Shown here: positions 34,501-64,000 of the stretch, in pieces
Position numbering within the stretch: the first letter of the stretch is position 1
How the letters are laid out: each line of letters opens with the position of its first letter
Assembly: GCF_047948215.1 (NCBI RefSeq)
Contig: NC_134464.1
Location: forward strand, 6,024,001-6,088,000
Direction of reading: 5' to 3'
DNA from: Lycorma delicatula
Taxonomy: Eukaryota > Arthropoda > Insecta > Hemiptera > Fulgoridae
DNA: 64,000 nucleotides
Program-made: the position numbers and the translations under genes
Notes under the pieces: model-generated
Told to the model about the DNA's origin: nothing
Databases searched by the model: none
The model's input: only the letters and a program-made list of their open reading frames with translations

Positions 34501-34533
34501 ACCTTTACTAAATATTGTAAATAGATCCAACAT
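1389..34533 (-). CDS. SRPRA: Signal recognition particle receptor subunit alpha, N-terminal 267 residues (5 exons, continues off the left edge)
   Basis: Join, in coding order: 34533-34417, 27457-27260, 22353-22179, 15817-15658, 1539-1389, on the minus strand. SR-alpha is the ER-membrane-associated GTPase that docks SRP-ribosome complexes at the translocon together with SR-beta. The start MLDLFTIFSKGGIVLWCFQG is the hallmark SRX-domain opening. Exon 2 carries SALTLKYKLDNEFELIFVV and YVDKFLDD. Exon 3 carries a lysine-rich stretch. Exon 5 carries KKPRVWDLGG (about residues 227-236), conserved just before the NG domain. All four internal junctions are GT/AG and the phases agree (0,0,1,2), giving 801 nt with no stop. 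The GTPase domain, the larger C-terminal half in known family members, is not in this window. Introns are 5 to 14 kb and full of transposons. The gene is divergent from USF across an 821-bp gap. The identification is strong; exact exon ends are read from splice consensus only. Confidence 0.95.
2400..3130 (-). pseudogene. mariner transposase remnant
   Basis: Minus-strand translation in mixed frames gives VDIANISINQVHYILHYVLG (about 2975-2915), then KTHLTEQISRMFK, then QIMDGSK, PPAGK and FWGGF-like blocks, and finally LPHVPHSLDLAPN near 2440. This order (second helix-turn-helix, linker, catalytic core, PHPPYSPDLAPSD-type block) is that of SETMAR/mariner transposases. There are many stops and frameshifts. 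I could not place the terminal repeats. Confidence 0.75.
3722..5757 (-). pseudogene. Decayed non-LTR retrotransposon, reverse transcriptase region
   Basis: The frame near 5730 encodes KHAWWNDEC, a linker signature of several LINE clades. The segment 5169-4909 encodes the RT fingers, with LPDDWTTALIHPSHKKGDRT, NPNNYRRISLLPVTYKILSK and LGEYQGGFRKG. The segment 4766-4098 carries GVRQDLSPLLFNCVLE and the catalytic CLAFADDMALIT (FADD) block, followed by FKYLGEWI and a thumb-like region. Frameshifts and stops break these apart. There is no endonuclease upstream, so the copy is 5'-truncated. The 3' side ends in an A-rich tail on the minus strand near 3705-3722. The clade is uncertain. It is in the same orientation as SRPRA. 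Confidence 0.85.
7689..8383 (-). pseudogene. mariner/Tc1-like transposase pseudogene
   Basis: The open stretch 8201-7689 (170 residues) encodes RERTVRTPQNVQALQDAV, RSIRRLSASLQLYSSSVRIM, a linker, WMSEEAHFHLGGFVNKQNFR and VTVWCAMSSYGVIGPYFFED. That is a helix-turn-helix, then the first half of the DDE core (E-AHF, then VW-A--S-GVIGP-FF). The preceding segment 8383-8201 in another frame carries an N-terminal piece. The C-terminal third of the catalytic domain is missing. Near 8500 the sequence cttgtataattcac could be the terminal repeat, but I could not confirm a partner. It is a remnant of the same broad family as 1-480 and 26177-26820. Confidence 0.85.
8620..9060 (-). pseudogene. Decayed charged-repeat coding tract, possibly Helitron-associated
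   Basis: Minus-strand frames give SSPRKRWVDKSPVNEQRNQV followed by three or so units of about 23 residues of the type ARLE-DNQ, ECQYYLKLKAKETSKEREIH, QIHAAESTEECGA and LESESQRYLKCT. Internally repeated (K/R)(A/R)xE(T/S)xE(E/Q)R-type units are familiar from N-terminal parts of insect Helitron or helicase-type element proteins. No Rep or helicase motif is visible here, so the assignment is inference. Confidence 0.35.
9470..9970 (-). pseudogene. Tigger/pogo-type DDE transposase C-terminal remnant
   Basis: Bases 9964-9720 encode ITMMLCLLANGTKMPPYIIL and KGWMTNELVIDWLRTVWSRR. After a frameshift near 9710, bases 9700-9600 encode HLTPAVKEEILKFNTDLIVI. The ADGTKLPP-VIL, then GWM-EE-V-DWL--VW, then HLTP-VK----NTDL-VIPGGMT order is typical of pogo/Tigger (DDE_1) transposases. 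The tail ends in a Ser/Asp-rich stretch and SLDHSSEEN before the stop. N-terminal DNA-binding domains are absent. Confidence 0.85.
10633..11353 (+). repeat. Left terminal inverted repeat of the long-TIR transposon
   Basis: This arm is about 720 bp and is inverted relative to 13345-14072. It runs from aggtcaatccatttgaag through an AT-rich middle (tgcacaacttgcagtgtttt, catgaaaaacct) to gctccaaggggg. It has no coding signal of its own; the apparent minus-strand frame at 11267-11701 only spans the arm edge. Confidence 0.85.
11672..13011 (+). pseudogene. Transposase-like gene of the long-TIR element, broken by frameshifts
   Basis: Plus-strand frames give, in order: NIKLMTDGSKLKVDYKNLVN; CMINVCTKCPGKQAVYDML with a zinc-finger-like C-x4-C-x2-C cluster (about 11765); EKLENLQTHHLVSKSQAQFF; LADLAENFSFFVQDEIQSFP with NSQATLHPLV (12040-12150); LIYFTDGASSQYKNKKNFAN (about 12277); AIWHFFGSSHGKNACDGMGG (about 12375); RSYHKYVPVSESIVR; and QVHFFHPAG (about 12820), ending at a stop near 13011. 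The FTDGASSQYKN and HFF-SHGK-CDG-GG blocks recur in uncharacterised arthropod proteins I have seen. The Asp residues in DLAEN and TDGAS could be catalytic, by inference. At least five frame changes make it dead. Confidence 0.75.
13345..14072 (-). repeat. Right terminal inverted repeat of the long-TIR transposon
   Basis: This is the reverse-complement partner of the left arm, with matching blocks in the same order (cccccccttggag, gtcaaaatgg, aggtttttcatga, aaaacactgcaagttgtgca, cacttcaaattgattgaccc). Confidence 0.85.
14425..14640 (-). repeat. tRNA-headed SINE, copy D (diverged)
   Basis: This is the reverse complement of the SINE at 55503-55799. Shared blocks include catgtggttaactgaaaccc, accaccaaagaacac, tccacgatctagtattcaaa, gaaatcagctgattt, and the tRNA-like head ending near tgggttgggc. 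The 3' end has lost its A-rich tail and terminates around the ctgtaatcttt block. Confidence 0.8.
15658..15817 (-). CDS. SRPRA: SRPRA coding exon 4 (linker)
   Basis: The exon is 160 nt, entering in phase 1 and leaving in phase 2. Its acceptor is CAACAG|TT and its donor CA|GTAAGT. It encodes a low-complexity linker (KATEPPKKEPLAVNN) and a short amphipathic piece, TSEEIIIQNRMKLAQKMG, at the place where SR-alpha proteins have an EELIRRKREEF-type helix. The match is weaker than for exons 1, 2 and 5, but frame continuity and strong splice signals support it. Confidence 0.87.
16050..16505 (-). repeat. tRNA-headed SINE of a different family
   Basis: On the minus strand a tRNA-like head starts near 16505. 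It has an A-box-like TGGTGTAGCCG (about 16492-16482) and a B-box GTTCAAGAC (about 16442-16434). The body runs leftward into a segment with cagtccagttgtgctggaga and agtttggtcaaaatcag. It ends in an ACAC-rich stretch near 16060. The 3' boundary is approximate and no target duplication was identified. Confidence 0.6.
17121..17205. repeat. Two adjacent perfect short inverted repeats
   Basis: GGATTCACATA (17121-17131) and TATGTGAATCC (17134-17144) form an 11-bp perfect stem with a 2-base loop. GTTAACTATAT (17182-17192) and ATATAGTTAAC (17195-17205) form a second 11-bp perfect stem, also with a 2-base loop. They lie immediately before the SINE 3' fragment. Confidence 0.85.
17205..17390 (+). repeat. 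SINE 3' fragment, copy B
   Basis: Blocks ggatttgaatattctatcgt, ggtggttgagttttaattaa, ccacacatctcaggaatggt and tcatcctctgaag match the body and tail of the SINE at 55503-55799 in the same orientation. The tRNA-like head is missing. In its place are the two hairpins just upstream. Confidence 0.82.
18311..18536 (+). repeat. 113-bp tandem duplication
   Basis: Bases 18311-18423 repeat as 18424-18536 with no difference that I can see. Each copy carries the MITE terminus acagttgaacctctaaataa. A perfect repeat in otherwise decayed sequence points to a recent event, or to an assembly artefact. Confidence 0.9.
18367..19316 (+). mobile_element. Tigger/pogo-type non-autonomous element (MITE-like) with TA duplications
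   Basis: The left end is TA|CAGTTGAACCTCTAAATAAT (also present at 18480 in the duplicated copy). The right end reads TATAAAGGTTTGACTG|TA at 19301-19318. CAGT(T/C)(G/A)AACCTCTAT-type termini next to a TA duplication are characteristic of pogo/Tigger elements. The interior (about 0.8 kb) has no readable transposase, and several internal copies of cctctat-taatga suggest nested or rearranged ends. Confidence 0.75.
19808..19965 (+). repeat. tRNA-headed SINE of a second head type, copy E
   Basis: An A-box-like TGGTGCAAGTG (19824-19834) is followed by GGCTTCGAATCC (19866-19877), a B-box with one mismatch to GGTTCGAATCC, in a tRNA-Glu-like arrangement. After the head comes a short linker, and then TCATCCTCTGAAG (19921-19933), a motif shared with the other SINE family here. 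The acceptor-stem ends do not pair, so it is not called as a tRNA gene. Confidence 0.65.
20287..21177 (-). pseudogene. mariner-like element, decayed, with recognisable ends
   Basis: Imperfect terminal repeats read TAAAGGGCATTTAAGTCAAT with CCGGGACT on the left (about 20289-20318) and, in reverse complement, TATGAGGGATGTTCATGTCA with GTCCAGGACT on the right (21176-21148). The minus strand near 21010-20850 encodes MASNVVNGYLEQRTVMKFLV, IKPSEIYSRLLAQYSDETLS and CIETFEWCKCFKEGRASV. This is the mariner N-terminal helix-turn-helix (HTH_48 type). Further down, NRSQGGSEPQKL and later blocks are out of frame. The element is about 0.9 kb, shorter than an intact 1.3-kb mariner, so the middle is deleted. 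Confidence 0.78.
22179..22353 (-). CDS. SRPRA: SRPRA coding exon 3 (residues 106-163 plus one base)
   Basis: The exon is 175 nt, entering in phase 0 and leaving in phase 1. Its acceptor is CATAG|GAT and its donor AAAG|GTATTT. It opens with DFDFSKCFKAVLQ, continues through EEWGRKQARIPKQMRTFEES and SKKTVASMIERKGE, and ends in a lysine-rich run. The order (end of the SRX domain, then KP/SMIE, then a basic linker) matches SR-alpha. Confidence 0.92.
22755..24243 (+). pseudogene. RTE LINE endonuclease and N-terminal RT region
   Basis: The open frame from 22666 is a continuous run, but the family-like protein begins near 22785 with ILRVGAWNVRSLKKVGRLEN. Apurinic-endonuclease blocks follow in order: GISEVRWEEEGD (catalytic Glu), VNVYMPTS, IIVGDWNASIGKG (Asp/Asn pair), YQIDYIMVKQ, and DIDSDHNLV (Asp-His). 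A charged helical linker comes next, and then the RT lead-in FKRALKDFNGRKALGIDRIP. The frame is lost right after IDRIP, where the sister copy continues with PVELLRSAGEEG. The residues upstream of 22785 look like flanking sequence. Confidence 0.85.
24244..25633 (+). pseudogene. RTE LINE reverse transcriptase, palm and thumb
   Basis: Bases 24244-24562 hold RT fingers split among frames (LGADKCEEYR, FGFRKSIGTREAILGL-like blocks). From 24563 the frame is open for 356 residues. It carries MAFIDLEKVFDNVDWNKMF (motif A Asp), IRKGVRQGCSLSPLLFNLYM (motif B), MLRFADDIVILAES (motif C, FADD), FCYLGSKITKDG, then the conserved C-terminal blocks VWSVALYGSETWTIG, FEMWCYRRMLKIRWVDKVTN and RRNRLIGHILRHPG, to the stop at 25631-25633. 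Catalytic Asp residues are intact in this half. Confidence 0.9.
25830..27080 (-). pseudogene. mariner/Tc1-like transposase element remnant
   Basis: Bases 26755-26177 are open on the minus strand and encode TQKIAQKLASQVGLSLSAAF (helix-turn-helix), KKLKLHAYRIDVIQELKEVD, then FSVKLQFQLYGCINSQNCQI and IGIWCAISWRRVIGPLFFDI. It follows the same domain order as 7689-8383, with the E/D-AHF block degraded. Bases 26820-26760 continue N-terminal coding in another frame. Probable outer ends are gtttcaaaaaggatgcaacc near 25840 and, on the other side, acagggtaaaagagcataag (minus strand, about 27080). These pair only weakly, so the boundaries are tentative. Confidence 0.75.
27260..27457 (-). CDS. SRPRA: SRPRA coding exon 2 (residues 40-105)
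   Basis: The exon is 198 nt (66 codons), phase 0 at both ends. Its acceptor is TGCAG|GAG and its donor CAG|GTAAGT. It encodes ERTGNNSFEHSALTLKYKLD followed by the hydrophobic strand FELIFVVAFQKILQLSYVDK, the conserved core of the SRX domain. Confidence 0.95.
27800..28620 (+). pseudogene. mariner transposase remnant
   Basis: The plus strand encodes EKTDEREFHVVIIKHYFLKR and KTAKETKETLAKYFSLSTLS (about 27890-28010), TVYTWYGIF, then in shifted frames ENIEK, IHDMVIEDTRMNVFDIVKII (about 28120-28185), GIS, MRKLSAKMS and KFAPKNMNIIPS, plus scattered C-terminal pieces to about 28600. The order follows the SETMAR-type mariner transposase. The catalytic region is largely destroyed. Confidence 0.75.
30960..31200 (+). 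pseudogene. R1-clade-like LINE reverse transcriptase fragment
   Basis: The frame encodes RQYGFRKG-like sequence just before 31000, then ARSLVDAIARVMETADAVAR, GTRHTRRVPLVIFVDIKNAF and NSIKWDAILSQL. RQYGFR-GRST-DAI followed by DVKNAFNS--W is the R1-type RT motif 1-2 and motif A segment. Only about 80 residues remain, with flanking sequence on both sides. Confidence 0.8.
31311..33156 (-). mobile_element. MuDR-like (Mutator) DNA transposon remnant
   Basis: Inverted ends TTAAAAGGGAACCACTTGG (31312-31330) and, in reverse complement, TTTTAAGGGGACCACTTGG (about 33156-33138) bound a decayed minus-strand coding region. From about 32670 downward the frames give IADRLGSGGAMEVHGVVKIP, YIEFLGDGDCKAFAEV, HMGSRLRNLKKKTKKLPDGL, ENPLHHSCPKDSGTWCKFQQ, LKIGLEPGKHCVSVMRLPDL, EKAQLELEKKN and VKRRLEDLIEEEEGEDPS. 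The G-G-M-S-RLR-LKK, H--CP-G--SWC-FQ and final acidic tail recur in insect Mutator-type transposases. Many stops are present. Confidence 0.72.
34417..34533 (-). CDS. SRPRA: SRPRA coding exon 1 (residues 1-39)
   Basis: The exon is 117 nt and encodes 39 residues from the initiator methionine, starting the SRX (longin-like) domain that binds SR-beta. The ATG is chosen because the protein begins exactly as the conserved family start MLDLFTIFSKGG. The donor on the minus strand reads CAG|GTAAGA, phase 0. It is too short to stand out as an open frame and was found by family signature. Confidence 0.95.
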
Positions 34534-35246
34534 CTTTCTACTATAGACAACACTTTACTAACAGCTGTGTTATGATTGTTCAGTTATACAATCTCATCGA
34601 TGGTAGTCGTCGCGTCATCAGATTGATCGATTAAATTCTATAATAGAAATTAGTTGAAACCTTAAAAATGCCTACGATAAACATCATGCATCAAAAATTT
34701 ATAACTAACATACTTTCGTAATCAATAAATCATCATGCTCAAACCTAGCCAATAATGAGTTGTATAAATTTATAATTTTTAATGAAACCTTCCCTGAAAA
34801 TTGTTAAAACAAAATTTTAAAGCAAAGATTCTACAGAGAAACAAATAGTGTTATCTGGGTTGAGCTAATGAAAAATTAAAATATTATTGTTATTTTGCGG
34901 AGTCTGGTTGTTGTTTTTTAGAGCTCTTAAAAATCATTGTGAAATAAGTATCAACGGTATGAACTATTAAGATTAGTTTGGCAATATTGTGTACACATAT
35001 GATCCGCGATCGTTTATTTCCACGTCGAATAGTTTGTGATATTATGACCTTGATATCCTTGTTATGAAATTGATTCATGATTTTTTTTAATAAATACTTT
35101 GGATCATGTTGAAGAGGAGCGCTTATTGGTAATTTTTTAACACATAGAGTAATAAATTACCGGTTTGTTCTCTTCTTGAAATATATGTTCGATTACGGTT
35201 GTCTGGCGATGAGTTTTTTTTCACGTTTCATATTGCGTTGCATAGT

Positions 35247-35257
35247 GGCAGCCATTT
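35247..35257 (-). promoter_or_regulatory. YY1/Pho-like site in the USF upstream region
   Basis: The sequence GGCAGCCATTT reads AAATGGCTGCC on the minus strand, matching the AAnATGGCnGC core bound by YY1-type zinc-finger proteins. Such sites are frequent near the start sites of housekeeping and bidirectional promoters. It lies 98 bp upstream of the USF ATG. Confidence 0.55.
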
Positions 35258-35278
35258 CATGATAGGCCTAGCCTGCGC

Positions 35279-35286
35279 TCACATGA
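35279..35286 (+). promoter_or_regulatory. E-box (TCACATGA) upstream of USF
   Basis: TCACATGA contains the CACATG variant E-box with flanking T and A, a type bound by bHLH-zip proteins of the USF/MITF/TFE group. It is 69 bp upstream of the USF ATG and could mediate autoregulation, which is inference. Confidence 0.5.
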
Positions 35287-35354
35287 CCTACTGTTTGTCC
35301 CCGTGATCAAAGAATTAGTTTCCTGGCAAATTCAAAACTTCAGTTTCTAATTCC

Positions 35355-59711
<24,357 letters not shown>

Positions 59712-60470
59712 CTGTACATTATAAAATGTGTTAATAACCAAAAAGAAATGCCAGTTATTATTTTAATTATTATTGAAAAATATGTGTCTAATACTTTTTA
59801 TTATTGTAAATGTAAGTATTGTTATTACAGATGATGTTGCATTTTATCCTTCATAGAGACAGTTCATGTATTAGGACAAAAAGAAACAACAGTTATAGTT
59901 ATTTTAAGGATCGGTCTTTAAGTTTTTAGTTAATATGTATTTATTTATGCAGTATTGTATATAATTTTAATACATAATGCGCTACATTGAAAAAAACTGC
60001 TACATCAGTGTTTATTTATCTTTAACAGTTAGTTAACAGCTGCAGTTTATAAGCTAACTTTAATCATCATAATTTCAGCTATTATGTTTTCAAAATAAGT
60101 AATTTTAGTAAATTCTTTATATTACTTACTGCAGCATTCATTAGGAATTAAAAAGTAATGAAATTGCACTTTATTTTAGTTTCTCTTTACCGATTTTAAT
60201 ATAAATGCTCTGCTATTTACCGCATAAAGGTAAGGTATACTTGTATCTTTTCATTTAAAAAAATATTCAATATTTCAAATCGTTATGTCGATGTATTTTC
60301 TTTTGTTCTATTTCTAAATTTTTTTATTATATAAAATTTTATATTTAAATTCTGCATCGGCATGATAATGCTTATTTATTTTTTAATATTTCTGATTAAA
60401 GTTGGCGTGAAATCAGCAGTATCTCTTAAGGGATCGCTAGTTTCTTTAATAAAACTATTATTATTATTTT
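59712..60470 (+). terminator. USF 3' UTR and candidate polyadenylation signal
   Basis: After the stop at 59711 the sequence is AT-rich with no transposon signature. The first canonical AATAAA I find in plus orientation is at 60448-60453, with an ATTAAA variant about 55 bp earlier. A T-rich stretch follows at 60460-60475. This would give a 3' UTR of about 0.75 kb. Earlier weak signals cannot be excluded. Confidence 0.4.
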
Positions 60471-60479
60471 TTTAAATTT

Positions 60480-61370
60480 ATTTTATAACAAGACAGTCTC
60501 TAGCCATCAGTTTACATGCTCTTTCAAGTTGTGCAAGCAGAAGAGCATAATTAATAGTTGCCTGAAGGTAATATAATATAGAACAAAAAATATGGTATTA
60601 GTCCTTAACAAAAAGTAGGTATTAGTCTTAGTAATAAATTATTTGTTTAGTTTTTCTAAAAAAAATCTATCGTAACAGTTTTCAATTCAGCGACCAAGCA
60701 CTTAGATAGTACTTTAAATGATAAAAACAAGTGTTTCTTACAATTTGTGAATGGATAATCCATAAAAAATTCTCTAGTAAGTATATCTTGATATTTTGAA
60801 GACTTAAGTGTAAAGTATATAAGGATGGATTAAAAAGTAAGTTACAACCCTGAAAAATCATTTTTCAATAATTGTTACAATTTTAAAAATTCTAGCATAA
60901 AATGTTATATCAATGTTTTTTTTTTTTTAAGTACCATTTTGACTTTTTTATAATGAGTATACTCATTTACTCAGTATTCTGTAATCAGTATAGGCAATTC
61001 AAATGTTTTTAAACCTTTATAATAATCATAAATATATATTTACTTAATTTGGTTGGGAAGGGAAAGAAATTCTTAAGAACATCTTTTAACTAGGAGTAAA
61101 AATTACTTTGAACTATAAACTATTTTGCCTTTTTACATCGTAAAGGTTACTAGTATATTATATCGTAATTGTAATCAATCTGTATGTAATTATACAGTAA
61201 CATTCTCTGTCAATTACAAGTGCCTAAACTTGTATTGAATGTTAATCTAATGAGAACTGGGAATATTATCCTAAGAAGAACTTAGTGCTCCTGCTCGGTG
61301 ACAGTTGAACCTTCTGAAATGGAATCTGCTTTCACTGCAATTTTGCCAGAATCTTTCCAACTAACAGTTT
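60480..61370. other. AT-rich stretch downstream of USF, no feature seen
   Basis: I see no coding signature, RNA gene or recognisable repeat here. Confidence 0.6.
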
Positions 61371-63570
61371 TTAACACTTTGAATCCTAGGCCTTTTATAC
61401 CATACGTGCACAGGAATCCTGGGCATATTTTACCTTTTTAAAAAAAATCAGTATATGTAATTCATTTACATAAAGAGCAGTTATAGATTATCAGATGAAA
61501 AGTAAAAAACCTGCTCTTGTACTTAACCAAAAATGTTACATCTTCTGGAAAATGACATCTAAATTTAAAAAAAAAAGGTATAATTAAAGTAAAAAATTAT
61601 AAGCTTAGGAATAAAATAATAAAAATGGATTTTTCTTTTACGTTTCAAAAGTTATGGCTCTTTAAAATTAGGGTATGTTTTCACACAGAAGAAATATCTA
61701 GTCACTTTTAATTGTTGCACGTAATCACATGTAGCCTGATAAGAAATAAAAAAAAAAAAACTAAATAAAAGTAAAAACTAAAATATAAAATAATATCGCT
61801 TGACTTGTAACTACAGAATTTTTTAAAAATTTCCTCTGGTATGATAATATAACTTGAAACAGTCAGGTAAACAGTGGAGCACTACAGTTTGGGTACCGCT
61901 AACTTGTTTCCTTTCTACAGCTTTGCCTGTTTTAGCCTCGGTCTTATTACTGCATACTTTGCACACTCTAGTAGGATTTATGTTTTTTTCAGTCTATGGA
62001 ATTTTTCTGTAAAGTGCTGTTTGGTCAATCTACTTTTAGCATTTTTGCTAGTGTCAAGTTGAAGAAGAGCACCTTTTAGAACTTACGACTTGCCAACTTC
62101 TTTCATAAATTTTTCTAATTTATAGTTTCTCCTTGCAGCAAGGGTGGTCTTGTCTGTTTCACGGTTCAAAACATTTGCATTTGTTAGTGATATAACAAAG
62201 AAGTAGAAAAATGTTTTCCATCGCTTCAACTTATTTCTTCTAAATGGATAGTATGCTATTCTCTGGTCATTCCTATTAACACTGGTTTTATTTACATTGT
62301 AATTTAAGATTGCATCAGGTTTGGTTTTAGTAATCAAACCAGATTTAGAGTGTACAGAGACATCGCTTGCCGACAGCATGAATAGTGGATAGCATCCCAT
62401 CTTTCCATTTTAGACATAGTAAGTGATTCTTTCTTATAAAAACATATTCATTTCCTGTTTAATTTTTTACATGTTCCATTTTTAGACAGTTCTTTTTTTA
62501 TAGGCATACACATAGCAATAGCTGTGGTTCCATTTTCCCCATTAAAATCAGATAGCGGGTGAACTATAAAACCTGTCCATTTATTTATACGGGCAGAGAA
62601 ATAACTGAATTTCTTGAATCTCCCCTTCCAGTAGATACTTCAAGCTGAACCACATAACCTATAGCTTATCACATAAAATGAAAATTTGAATACCGTATTT
62701 TTCAGGTTTATTTTTTATGTATACTCGCAACAGAATTCTTCCTCGAAACCCCACAGATGCCTTCATCTAAAAGAGTCGTGGCCAGGTGGTTGTTTTGAAA
62801 CATAAGATGCGTTATCAGTAAAGCACAAATTAGAAAGAATGGATAACTGGAAATGGTATGTTGATATGATTTATCTGTTGAGACCAATAATCAGCATTTT
62901 TAAGTTTTTTTTTACTTGAACGAACATATGTATTATAATAGAAAAAAATATATCATTCAATTTTACTGCTACCCATTTGTTCCATAAACTGCTTTTTTTA
63001 TATTTGTTTGAACATTTTAATTGACTTAAAATTAATTTAGCATGCCTGTTTTCTGATTTTGATGGTTTCTGGAAAGCATAGATCTAAAAGTGTTGTTTCT
63101 TCAATCCCTGTCGTTACTCCACACATTTCAGTGAAATCAGGAAAATTTAGTATATCATCAAAAGACCATACCAAATCTGTATCTGATTTGTTTTCATTTC
63201 TTTTTTTTTCTTTCTTTGGGAGGTACTTATTTTATCTTCTATAGCATCCGTAGAAATAATTCTAGACTGAGGTGCCGTGGTTGGTCCTGGCTGGGAAATG
63301 TTGACATTATACATAACCTCTTCATCAGATGAACTTGTACTATCTTAATTACAAGGCAAGGTATAATCGGGATCGTTATCTTCAACATTTATCTCCCCTT
63401 CAGAACTGGAATCACAGATCTGATTCACATTGAACAATATTAGGACTATTACTCTCCTATTGAAAAGAACTGCCACCATCTGTATGAATATTGCGATCTG
63501 AATCATTCTCATTCTTCAAATCCAATAAAATATCAGTATTATTTATATAATAAAAAGCACTCATTTTAAA
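61371..63570 (-). mobile_element. piggyBac-type DNA transposon remnant
   Basis: The left end reads TTAACACTTTGAATCCTAGG from 61371, resembling piggyBac-like termini that follow the TTAA target. On the minus strand, bases 62400-62083 encode KTKPDAILNYNVNKTSVNRN and DQRIAYYPFRRNKLKRWKTF, then TTLAARRNYKLEKFMKEVGK. The DYN--K-GVD--DQ---YY---R---KWW--LF block is the C-terminal part of the piggyBac DDE domain. Near 63565 a start, MSAFYYINNTDILLDLKNEN, is followed by an acidic Ser/Asp/Glu-rich N-terminal segment in broken frames (GEINVEDNDPDYTLPCN near 63390). The central catalytic region (62450-63050) is unreadable. The right terminus was not found. Confidence 0.82.
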
Positions 63571-64000
63571 TATCAAATACAAAAACAAATTAATATTGAA
63601 AAACTGTACAAAAAACACAACACACTATGACACCGCTTCGAAGCATAAACACATGCCATACTGGTTTGCATGTTCAGACGGCAGTAATATGTTTTTTGAA
63701 ACCCTAAATGCAAGTTTGACTTGCCAAATTTTTCTGTAAATTTTTACATCTAGACTTCTCTTTCAACTTCTAATTTATTATCCGTCCCAAGGTATGCGGT
63801 CTTCACAAAAAGAATTTGTATTGCATGGAAGAGAGGCTGTTTCCAAATGTGTTCGTATGCAATGTGTATGTATCCCGAATTCTCTCCAGCAGCTGCAGAG
63901 TAATCAAGCCTAGACAGTATGCAGCAAAAGTAATAGCCTTTTAAAAAAAAATTATGAATAAATAAAACGTTTTTGCAAATATGAGTGGTTACAGTTGAAA
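63571..64000. other. Right edge, no feature assigned
   Basis: I see no recognisable coding signal. Part of this stretch may belong to the 5' end of the piggyBac remnant, since its right terminus is not located. Confidence 0.5.

Larger units (their letters stand above)
34534..35354. promoter_or_regulatory. Probable bidirectional promoter of SRPRA and USF
   Basis: This 821-bp gap lies between two divergent start codons and so must contain, or lie next to, the 5' UTRs and promoters of both genes, unless upstream non-coding exons exist. The stretch near the SRPRA start has cagctg (34562), catcgatgg and a CG-containing patch gtcgtcgcgtcatc. Near the USF start are a YY1-like site (35247-35257) and an E-box (35279-35286). 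No clear TATA box is placed for either gene. No recognisable transposon interrupts the interval. Confidence 0.7.

Noticed and set aside
34890..35078. 62-codon minus-strand frame in the divergent promoter
   Set aside because: It has no conserved motif, and length and composition are as expected by chance. It could be 5' UTR sequence of SRPRA.

Overview
This is an AT-rich eukaryotic (insect) chromosome fragment. The insect call rests on intron-split genes with long introns, non-LTR retrotransposons of RTE/BovB, R1-like and I/jockey-like type, several mariner lineages, piggyBac, hAT, MuDR-like and Tigger/pogo remnants, and tRNA-headed SINEs. The repeat style suggests a large-genome hemipteran. 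One SINE resembles a family I associate with planthoppers and lanternflies, but that is memory, not proof.

Two conserved host genes are supported, arranged head to head. On the minus strand, five coding exons (34533 down to 1389) encode the first 267 residues of the signal recognition particle receptor alpha subunit (SRPRA/SR-alpha): the SRX domain and the charged linker. The NG GTPase domain would lie beyond the left edge. On the plus strand, six coding exons (35355 to 59711) encode a complete 274-residue upstream stimulatory factor (USF), a bHLH-leucine-zipper transcription factor. Splice sites, reading phases and family signatures agree at every junction in both genes. The start codons are 821 bp apart, so the interval 34534-35354 is a probable bidirectional promoter. 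It holds a YY1-like site and an E-box close to the USF start.

Nearly everything else is intronic transposon debris. SRPRA introns (1-34416) hold mariner/Tc1-like transposase remnants (1-480, 2400-3130, 7689-8383, 20287-21177, 26177-26820, 27800-28620), a decayed LINE (3722-5757), a Tigger/pogo remnant (9470-9970), a 3.4-kb element with about 0.7-kb terminal inverted repeats (10633-14072), a Tigger-type MITE (18367-19316), a nearly complete RTE LINE (22755-25660), an R1-like fragment (30960-31200), a MuDR-like remnant (31311-33156) and several SINEs. USF introns (35387-59495) hold another mariner (37135-38316), a foldback element (41818-42319), RTE-like fragments (44861-45610, 47014-48030, 50838-52515), a hAT remnant (48473-49640), SINEs, an I/jockey-like LINE 3' end (56050-57540) and a 127-bp GT microsatellite. 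Downstream of USF is a piggyBac remnant (61371-63570).

I found no CRISPR array, operon or novel multi-gene system. The points most worth following are the divergent SRPRA-USF pair and its promoter, the long-TIR element of unassigned superfamily, two SINE families sharing a 3' motif, and a duplicated segment flanking the USF DNA-binding exon.
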